A stretch of DNA of 64,000 nucleotides, from NCBI GenBank assembly GCA_963737445.1, contig CAVTSO010000001.1, positions 186,001 to 250,000 of the forward strand, read 5' to 3'. A model generated the notes under the pieces. It was not told where the DNA came from, ran no database searches, and saw only the letters and a list, made by a program, of their open reading frames with translations. Origin of the DNA: JAICYJ01 sp963737445. GTDB taxonomy: Bacteria; Actinomycetota; Thermoleophilia; Gaiellales; JAICJC01. Positions 58,756-64,000 of the stretch are shown piece after piece. Both the position numbers and the translations under genes were made by a program. How positions within the stretch are numbered: position 1 is the stretch's first letter; every line of letters begins with the position of its first letter.

Positions 58756-59453
58756 CGCCGGCCACGCTGGACGCGCACGGCCTCAGCACGCGCGAGATCA
58801 ACGACCGCCTGCGGGAGCTGCTGGAGGGCGGAGCCGGAACGGTGGATGTGCTGCACCCAGGATCGCGGCACAGCCTGGCGGTGGGATTCCTCGACCACCC
58901 GGGCGCGGCCGTCCGTTTCCGCGGCGACGTCGGCTACTTCTGTGGCGGCCTCTCCGACGGGCTGGACGTTGCCGTCGACGGCAACGCAGGCTGGTCGCTG
59001 GGCGCCGACATGATGGACGGCAGCATCGTCGTGGGCGGGAACAGCGGCAGCTCAACGGGCGCCTCGATGCGCGGCGGGTTGGTGGTCGTCAAGGGAGACG
59101 CGGGCGCGCGGTCGGCGATCGCCGGCAAGGGCGGCACGCTGGTGATCGGCGGCTCCACCGGCTACATGTCCGGGTTCATGAACCAGCGCACGCGGCTGGT
59201 GGTATGCGGCGATGCCGGGCCCGGGTTCGGCGATTCGATGTACGAGGGGGAGCTGTTCTGCGGCGGCCGCATCGCCGAGCTGGGCTCGGACACGGTCTGC
59301 GAGCCCCCGTCCGCCGAGGAGCTGGCCTGGCTGGCCGACCTGTGCAGCGCTCACGAACTGGCGCCTGCCGGTGAGTGGCAGAAGGTGCGCTCGGCCGGGA
59401 AGCTGTGGCGCTACGACAAGAAGGAGTTCTCGATCTGGAGGGAGGCGCTGTGA
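58743..59453 (+). CDS. Glutamate synthase alpha C-terminal (GXGXG) domain protein, GlxC/MgsB-like
   Basis: The 236-residue product is a right-handed beta-helix with repeated glycine-rich turns: 'GNAGWSLGADMMDGSIVVGG', 'NSGSSTGASMRGGLVVVKGD' and 'GGTLVIGGSTGYMSGFMNQR'. In glutamate synthase this domain is structural, holding the ammonia channel between glutaminase and FMN domains. The ATG at 58743 overlaps the previous stop by 13 nt; the next gene starts on its stop (GTGA). Confidence 0.92.
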   Translation: MDTLAPATLDAHGLSTREINDRLRELLEGGAGTVDVLHPGSRHSLAVGFLDHPGAAVRFRGDVGYFCGGLSDGLDVAVDGNAGWSLGADMMDGSIVVGGNSGSSTGASMRGGLVVVKGDAGARSAIAGKGGTLVIGGSTGYMSGFMNQRTRLVVCGDAGPGFGDSMYEGELFCGGRIAELGSDTVCEPPSAEELAWLADLCSAHELAPAGEWQKVRSAGKLWRYDKKEFSIWREAL

Positions 59454-60745
59454 TCGAGCACCCGCCCCGCCCCAGCCACGTGTGGTCGGAGGAGACGCTG
59501 GCCGACATCCGCCAGAAGGCCGAGCTCGGGCGCTACGTGATCGGCGCCTTCTCGACCACCCGCCGGGTGCCCAACTTCGACGACCTCACCTTCATCCCGT
59601 GCACGCTCTCGCGGGTGCCGCTGGAGGGCTACCGCGAGCGGTGCCAGACCCGCACCGTGCTGGGGACGAGGGCCGCAAACCCGGTCGTGCTGGAGACGCC
59701 GATCGCGATCTCGGGCATGAGCTTCGGAGCGCTGTCGGCGAACGCGAAGGAGGCGCTCGGCCGGGCGGCGTCGCAGGTCGGCATCTCCACCACCACCGGC
59801 GACGGCGGCATGCACCCGCGCGAGCGGGCGGCGTCGAAGACGCTCATCTACCAGGTGACGCCCAGCCACTACGGCAACAACCCGCATCACATGGCCGAGG
59901 CGGATGCGGTCGAGATCGTGGTCGGCCAGGGCGCCAAGCCCGGCACCGGCGGCGTGCTGCTGGGCTTCAAGGTGTCCGACGAGGTGGCCGGCATGCGCGA
60001 CCTGCCGCCCGGCGTCGACCAGCGCTCGCCGGTGCGGCACCCCGACTTCCTGGGCGCCGACGACCTGCGCCTGAAGATCGAGGAGCTGCGCGAGACGACC
60101 CGCCACAGGGTGCCGATCTGGGTCAAGCTGGGCGCCTGCCGGGTGTTCGACGACGTGCGGCTGGCGGTCAAGGCCGGCGCCGACGTGGTCGTGATCGACG
60201 GCCTCGAGGGCGCCTCGGCGGCCTCGCCGCTGCTGCTGTTCGACCACACCGGCGTGCCCACGCTGGCGGCGGTGGTCGAGGCGCGCGAGGCGCTGATCGA
60301 CATCGGCGCATACGGCGACGTGCAGATCGTGATCGCCGGCGGCATCCGCAACGGCGTCGATGCGGCCAAGGCGCTGGCGCTGGGCGCCGACGCGGTCTAC
60401 ATCGCCACCGCCGCGATGGTCGCGCTCAACTGCAACGCCCCGCTCTACAAGGAGGACTACGCCAAGCTGGGCGTGACGCCGGGCACCTGCCGGGAGTGCC
60501 ACACCGGCCTCTGCCCTGTCGGGGTCACCACACAGGACCCGGAACTGATGGCGCGGCTGGACGTAGACTCGGCCACGGAGCGTGTGGTGAACTTCCTGAA
60601 CGCCATGACCATGGAGATCCAGATGCTGGCGCGGGCCTGCGGAAAATCGGACGTGCACAACCTGGAGCCGGAGGATCTGCGCTCGCTGACGCTCGAGTGC
60701 GAGGCGATCACCGGGGTGCCTCTGGTGGGGCGGATCCAGCGGTGA
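59450..60745 (+). CDS. FMN-binding glutamate synthase domain protein, GlxD/MgsC-like
   Basis: The 431-residue product is the (beta/alpha)8 FMN domain of GltB: 'ISGMSFGALSANAKEALGRA', 'ISTTTGDGGMHPRERAASKT', 'VVIDGLEGASAASPLLLFDH' and 'VIAGGIRNGVDAAKALALGA'. A cysteine cluster follows, 'GTCRECHTGLCPVGVTTQDP', like the 3Fe-4S site of glutamate synthase. With GlxB- and GlxC-like subunits it could make N-alkylglutamate from an amine and glutamine/glutamate, as MgsABC does with methylamine, or act as an atypical glutamate synthase. The stop overlaps the aldehyde dehydrogenase start (GTGA). Confidence 0.93.
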   Translation: MIEHPPRPSHVWSEETLADIRQKAELGRYVIGAFSTTRRVPNFDDLTFIPCTLSRVPLEGYRERCQTRTVLGTRAANPVVLETPIAISGMSFGALSANAKEALGRAASQVGISTTTGDGGMHPRERAASKTLIYQVTPSHYGNNPHHMAEADAVEIVVGQGAKPGTGGVLLGFKVSDEVAGMRDLPPGVDQRSPVRHPDFLGADDLRLKIEELRETTRHRVPIWVKLGACRVFDDVRLAVKAGADVVVIDGLEGASAASPLLLFDHTGVPTLAAVVEAREALIDIGAYGDVQIVIAGGIRNGVDAAKALALGADAVYIATAAMVALNCNAPLYKEDYAKLGVTPGTCRECHTGLCPVGVTTQDPELMARLDVDSATERVVNFLNAMTMEIQMLARACGKSDVHNLEPEDLRSLTLECEAITGVPLVGRIQR

Positions 60746-62538
60746 AGGAGTTCGTCACCGCCGACGACATCCGCGCGTTGGCCGAGCAGGGAGAGCGGGA
60801 GCTGATGGTGCGCGAGCACACGACGCTGACCGACGCGGCGCTCGACGCGGCCCGGAGGCACGGCGTGCGGCTGGTCGAGGGTGGCGCGACCTCGCAGGCG
60901 CAGCCCGCGGGCGACGTGATGGCGGCGCTGCCGGTGACGCCGGGCGGGCTGCCGGCGCCGGCGCTGGCGGGGCTGGTGCGCGAACAGGCCGCGGCCGGGC
61001 GGCCGGCGCAGGGCGGCTCGCGGCCGTCGGCGCCGGGCGGTGAGCCGATCGAGGGCCTGCCCGACGTCGGCTCGCTGCAGACGAAGCTGCTGATCGACGG
61101 CGCGTGGAGCGACGCGGCCGGCGGTGAGACCGTGCCCACGATCGACCCGGCCACCAACCGCACGATCGTGGACGTGGCGGCGGCCGGGGCCGAGGACATC
61201 GACCGGGCGGTGCGCGCCGCGCGCGCGGCGCTGCCGGCCTGGCGCGACATGGCGCCGGAGAAGCGGTCGCGGATCCTGCTTCGGATCGCGGAACTGATCG
61301 AGGCCGACCGCGACCGGCTGGCGCGGATCGAGTCGCAGGACGTGGGCAAGCCGATCCGCGAGGCGGCGCTGGTCGACCTGCCGGCCTGCTGGGACCCGTG
61401 GCGCTTCTACCAGGGGCTGGTGCGCGTGATCGACGGGCGGGTGCTGGCGATGCCGACCAGCTCGCTCGACTACGTGCGCAAGGAGCCGATGGGCGTGGTC
61501 GGCATGATCATCCCCTGGAACTTCCCGCTGCACATCGCCTGCCGCAAGGGCTCGGCGGCGCTGGCGGCCGGCAACACGGTGGTGCTGAAGGCGCCCGAGC
61601 TGGCGCCGCTGACGTGCCTGGAGCTGGGACGGATCGCGCTGGAGGCAGGGCTGCCGCCGGGAGTGCTGAACGTGGTGCCGGGGCTGGGCGCGACCGCCGG
61701 TGCGGCGCTGGCGGAGCACACCGGGGTCGACAAGATCGCGTTCACCGGGTCGACCGTGACCGGGCGCACGGTGATGCGGGCAGGGGCCGGCACGATCAAG
61801 CGGGTGTCGCTGGAGCTGGGCGGGAAGTCGCCGTCGATCGTGTTCGCCGACGCCGACCTGGAGCGGGCCGTGATCGGCTCGGTGTTCGGCATCTACCTGG
61901 CGCAGGGCGAGGTCTGCTCCGCCGGGTCGCGGGTGCTGGTGGAGCGGCCGGTCTACGACGAGTTCGTGCGGCGATTCGCCGACAAGGCGGCCGGGATCAG
62001 GGTCGGGATGCCGCACCGCTGGTCGACGCAGCTGGGGGCGCTGATCAACGAGCGCCAGTGCCAGCGTGTGTACGAGTACGTCGAGATCGGGAAGGCCGAG
62101 GGCGCGACGGTGGTGGCCGGCGGCGTGCGGCCGTCGGATCCCGAGCTGGCCGGCGGCAACTTCATCGAGCCCACGATCTTCGCGGGCTCAAACGACATGC
62201 GGATCGCACAGGAGGAGATCTTCGGGCCGGTGGTCGTGATCGTGCCGTTCGACGGCGAGGACGAGGCCGTGCGGATCGCGAACGACGTGCGCTACGGGCT
62301 GGCGGCGGGGATCTGGACGAGCGACGTCGGGCGCGCGCACCGCGTGGCGCACAGGCTGGAGGCCGGGTCGATCTGGGTCAACCAGTACGGGGTCTACCCG
62401 TCGGAGGCGCCGTTCGGCGGATACAAGGAGAGCGGCACCGGTTACGACCTGGGGCTGGAGTCCCTGAGCGAGTACCTGGAGACCAAGAACATTCACCTCA
62501 ACATCGGAACTGACACCCTCGACTGGTACGGGTCCTAA
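60742..62538 (+). CDS. NAD(P)-dependent aldehyde dehydrogenase with EutQ-like N-terminal extension (microcompartment-associated)
   Basis: In this 598-residue protein, residues 1-50 ('FVTADDIRALAEQGERELMV', 'TTLTDAALDAARRHGVRLVE') resemble the start of EutQ. Residues 50-112 form a Pro/Ala/Gly-rich linker holding a short amphipathic helix ('PAPALAGLVREQAAAGRP'), a likely encapsulation signal. Residues 113-598 are a classical ALDH: 'MIIPWNFPLHIACRKGSAAL' (Asn), E358 in 'RVSLELGGKSP' and C392 in 'GEVCSAGSRVLV'. It is the hydrolytic ALDH type, not the CoA-acylating PduP/EutE type. It is coupled to the GlxD-like gene and 14 nt from the shell hexamer gene. Confidence 0.92.
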   Translation: MKEFVTADDIRALAEQGERELMVREHTTLTDAALDAARRHGVRLVEGGATSQAQPAGDVMAALPVTPGGLPAPALAGLVREQAAAGRPAQGGSRPSAPGGEPIEGLPDVGSLQTKLLIDGAWSDAAGGETVPTIDPATNRTIVDVAAAGAEDIDRAVRAARAALPAWRDMAPEKRSRILLRIAELIEADRDRLARIESQDVGKPIREAALVDLPACWDPWRFYQGLVRVIDGRVLAMPTSSLDYVRKEPMGVVGMIIPWNFPLHIACRKGSAALAAGNTVVLKAPELAPLTCLELGRIALEAGLPPGVLNVVPGLGATAGAALAEHTGVDKIAFTGSTVTGRTVMRAGAGTIKRVSLELGGKSPSIVFADADLERAVIGSVFGIYLAQGEVCSAGSRVLVERPVYDEFVRRFADKAAGIRVGMPHRWSTQLGALINERQCQRVYEYVEIGKAEGATVVAGGVRPSDPELAGGNFIEPTIFAGSNDMRIAQEEIFGPVVVIVPFDGEDEAVRIANDVRYGLAAGIWTSDVGRAHRVAHRLEAGSIWVNQYGVYPSEAPFGGYKESGTGYDLGLESLSEYLETKNIHLNIGTDTLDWYGS

Positions 62539-62552
62539 AGGAGGACGCAGAC

Positions 62553-62849
62553 ATGGATGGAGCACTGGGGCTGATCGAGACGCGCGGGCTGGTGGCGGCG
62601 ATCGAAGCGGCGGACGCGATGGTGAAGGCGGCCAGCGTCGAGATCCTGGGCCGCGAGTCGATCGGCGGCGGCTACGTGACCGTCGCCGTGCGCGGCGACG
62701 TGGGCGCGGTCAAGGCGGCGATCGACGCCGGCGCGACGGCGGCCAAGAAGACCGGCGAGCTGGTCTCGGCACACCTGATCCCGCGGCCGCACGAGGACGT
62801 GATGAAGGTGCTGCCGGCGGCGGTGGCACCGGCCGCGGCGAAGCGCTGA
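62553..62849 (+). CDS. Bacterial microcompartment hexameric shell protein (BMC-H)
   Basis: The 98-residue single BMC domain has 'ALGLIETRGLVAAIEAADAM' (the conserved opening), 'VEILGRESIGGGYVTVAVRG' with a Gly-rich pore loop, 'DVGAVKAAIDAGATAAKKTG' and 'AHLIPRPHEDVMKVLP'. It forms cyclic hexamers that tile the shell. A good AAAGGAGG-like ribosome site precedes the ATG. Next to the ALDH gene, it indicates a metabolosome. Confidence 0.97.
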   Translation: MDGALGLIETRGLVAAIEAADAMVKAASVEILGRESIGGGYVTVAVRGDVGAVKAAIDAGATAAKKTGELVSAHLIPRPHEDVMKVLPAAVAPAAAKR

Positions 62850-62851
62850 GG

Positions 62852-63232
62852 ATGCCGGCGATCCGCATCCTCTGCGACGGCGAGGTGATCGAGGCCGAGC
62901 TGCTGGTGGACGACGCGCCGCGCGTGTGCGGCTACATCCGCTCCATCCTGCCGTTCGAGTCGACGATGGTGCACGCCAAGTTCGCGGGCGAGGAGACGAT
63001 CGTCATGGTGCCGTTCTTCGCGGAGCAGGAGAACGGCAAGACCGACGTTGTCGCGGGAGACATCGGTTACTACCCGGGACGGCAGACGCTGTGCCTGTTC
63101 TACGGCGAGACGCAGCCGTTCGGCGAGGTCAGCTACGTGGCGCGGGTGCGGAACAACCTGGAGGGGCTGGCGCGGTGCGGGCGCAAGATCCTCGAGTCGG
63201 GATCGCTGCCGGTGCGGATGGAGCTGGCCTGA
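62852..63232 (+). CDS. DUF3830-family cyclophilin-like protein
   Basis: The 126-residue all-beta protein has the DUF3830 pattern: 'VDDAPRVCGYIRSILPFEST', 'MVHAKFAGEETIVMVPFF', 'GDIGYYPGRQTLCLFYGETQ' and 'FGEVSYVARVRNNLEGLARC'. DUF3830 proteins have a cyclophilin-like fold and sit in amine, purine or amino-acid catabolic operons; their biochemistry is unknown. It lies between two shell-protein genes with a 2-nt gap before and a TGATG overlap after, so it is an integral part of the BMC operon. Confidence 0.85.
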   Translation: MPAIRILCDGEVIEAELLVDDAPRVCGYIRSILPFESTMVHAKFAGEETIVMVPFFAEQENGKTDVVAGDIGYYPGRQTLCLFYGETQPFGEVSYVARVRNNLEGLARCGRKILESGSLPVRMELA

Positions 63233-63708
63233 TGGCGTACGTGTCGGCGGCGATGCTGGTGGAGGAGCTGCGCGAGTTCACGGTCGACCGCTGGATCGGC
63301 GAGCCGCCGGACGTGGCGGCGCTGCGGCGGTTCACGCTGCCGCCGATGGGCAACTTGCCGTGCGTGCTGTACTGCAACTTCGACCTGTTCTGGGCCGGGG
63401 AGCAGCTGCAGGTGGTGCGGCAGGCGGCGCTGGACGGCGACCTGCGGCTGCCGGAACTGTGTTCGGTGACGGCGATGCTGCTGGAGCGGACGGCGGCGCG
63501 GACGGCGAAGTGGGAGATGCCCGAGACGGTTCAGCTGCTGCGGCGAGCGGCGTCGATCCTGGCCGAGTGGCGGCCGGACACGTCGCGCGAGTATGCGGTC
63601 GTGATCGAGCACCTGCTGATGGCGCTGAACCGGATACAGGCGGCGGTGGACGCGATCATTCCCTGGAACGACCTCGACGGCGCCGTGCGACTGCGGCCGC
63701 AAAGCTAG
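63232..63708 (+). CDS. Unknown helical protein of the microcompartment operon (158 aa)
   Basis: A soluble, mostly helical protein with no recognised domain. Landmarks: 'VSAAMLVEELREFTVDRWIG', 'LPCVLYCNFDLFWAGEQLQV', and a helical second half 'TVQLLRRAASILAEWRPDTS' and 'VIEHLLMALNRIQAAVDAII'. Its start overlaps the DUF3830 stop (TGATG). Position among shell genes suggests a cargo, adaptor or assembly factor (inference). Confidence 0.75.
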   Translation: MAYVSAAMLVEELREFTVDRWIGEPPDVAALRRFTLPPMGNLPCVLYCNFDLFWAGEQLQVVRQAALDGDLRLPELCSVTAMLLERTAARTAKWEMPETVQLLRRAASILAEWRPDTSREYAVVIEHLLMALNRIQAAVDAIIPWNDLDGAVRLRPQS

Positions 63709-63717
63709 GAGGACGAG

Positions 63718-63963
63718 ATGCAGCGATGCCATGTCACGGGAAGCACGGTGGCGACGCAGAAGGCGGCCGGGCTGACCGGGTTCAGCCTGCTGACGGTGAC
63801 GCCGGTGGAGGGCGGCGGGGAGCTGGTGGCGGTGGACCTGGTGGGCGCCGGAGAGGGCGACATGGTGCTGGTCGCGATGGGCGGGGCGGCGAGGGAGACG
63901 GATCAGACGCGGGGCGTTCCGACCGACGCGGCGGTGGTCGCGATCGTGGATCCGTCCCGGTAG
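63718..63963 (+). CDS. Bacterial microcompartment pentameric vertex protein (BMC-P, EutN/CcmL-like)
   Basis: The 81-residue EutN/CcmL family protein shows 'MQRCHVTGSTVATQKAAGLT' (typically ...GxVVaTxK), 'GELVAVDLVGAGEGDMVLVA' and the conserved 'TDAAVVAIVDPSR' end. It forms pentamers that cap shell vertices. A GGAGG ribosome site precedes the ATG. Along with BMC-H it confirms a closed-shell locus. Confidence 0.95.
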   Translation: MQRCHVTGSTVATQKAAGLTGFSLLTVTPVEGGGELVAVDLVGAGEGDMVLVAMGGAARETDQTRGVPTDAAVVAIVDPSR

Positions 63964-63965
63964 AG

Positions 63966-64000
63966 GTGGCCGACCTCCGCGCCTTCGTCGAGATCGACGC
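63966..64000 (+). CDS. 5' end of a further gene, possibly a BMC-T shell protein (cut by window edge)
   Basis: A GTG directly after the vertex protein stop opens 'MADLRAFVEID' and continues to the edge. Several trimeric (tandem-domain) BMC proteins begin in a similar way (MAELR-x-F-x-x-ID), so another shell gene is likely, but eleven residues are not proof. The locus therefore extends beyond this window. Confidence 0.4.
   Translation, partial: MADLRAFVEID

Noticed and set aside
59411..60658. 415-residue antisense frame of the GlxD-like gene
   Set aside because: Shadow of an FMN-domain gene; no protein-like features.

Overview
This is a very GC-rich, densely packed bacterial chromosome segment. 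It has almost no intergenic DNA, many ATGA/GTGA start-stop overlaps and frequent GTG starts. The gene content (a GuaB3-type IMP dehydrogenase paralog, a DEDD exonuclease fused to a UvrC-like half, a DUF2568/YrdB protein, PucR-type and CRP-type regulators, a MauE/MauD redox protein and a microcompartment locus) points to an actinobacterium. Class Thermoleophilia (Solirubrobacterales/Gaiellales-like) is my best guess, by inference only. I see no tRNA, rRNA, CRISPR array, insertion sequence or prophage.

Region 1 (1-9.6 kb). A partial serine beta-lactamase-family gene diverges from a LytR_C-domain protein. Then seven minus-strand genes follow with gaps of 4-86 nt or overlaps: monoheme cytochrome c, ThDP enzyme, class III aminotransferase, MauE-MauD fusion, cysteine-rich Tat-exported MauA-like protein, MauF-like membrane/propeller fusion and aromatic-amino-acid-decarboxylase-type enzyme. 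Together they look like an amine-forming and periplasmic amine-oxidising system resembling methylamine/aromatic amine dehydrogenase. The light-chain homologue does not clearly keep both tryptophans needed for TTQ.

Region 2 (9.6-42 kb) is mostly housekeeping. It holds corA, a methyltransferase, a CCA-adding-type nucleotidyltransferase, alr, nnr, acpS, two tandem GNAT proteins, a site-2 protease with CBS domains, glmS, glmM, rpsI, rplM, a degenerate HD-GYP protein, XdhC, guaA, guaB3, a PfkB kinase, pyrF, an SOS-box-controlled exonuclease/UvrC fusion, HU, pyrE, a roadblock protein, a YihY protein, an APH-fold kinase, rdgB, rph and murI. Two secreted-protein genes (about 28.7 kb and 42.6 kb) each carry an apparent single-base frameshift next to a CCC/GGG run.

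Region 3 (42.9-47.9 kb). Two duplicated secreted, membrane-anchored proteins lie beside a CRP/FNR-type regulator. Each duplicate has its own strong hairpin terminator and a matching TGTAT-N6-ATACA dyad at the same distance upstream; one dyad also sits directly in front of the regulator gene. A SIS/GATase pair, a glutathione transferase and a cupin-TPR protein follow.

Region 4 (47.9-64 kb) is a catabolic island organised around a GAF-GAF-PucR regulator. Leftward runs a C39-like cysteine hydrolase, a glutamine-synthetase-like ligase and LutABC (lactate oxidation). Rightward runs a TIM-barrel protein, a zinc alcohol dehydrogenase, an FGGY kinase, a three-gene glutamate-synthase-like set (GlxBCD/MgsABC-like), an aldehyde dehydrogenase with an EutQ-like N-terminal extension, a microcompartment hexamer protein, a DUF3830 protein, an unknown helical protein, a microcompartment pentamer protein and the first codons of what may be another shell protein. 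The locus continues past the right edge. My working reading is a bacterial microcompartment that handles an aldehyde made from an amine or sugar-derived substrate, possibly lactaldehyde, with lactate then oxidised by LutABC.
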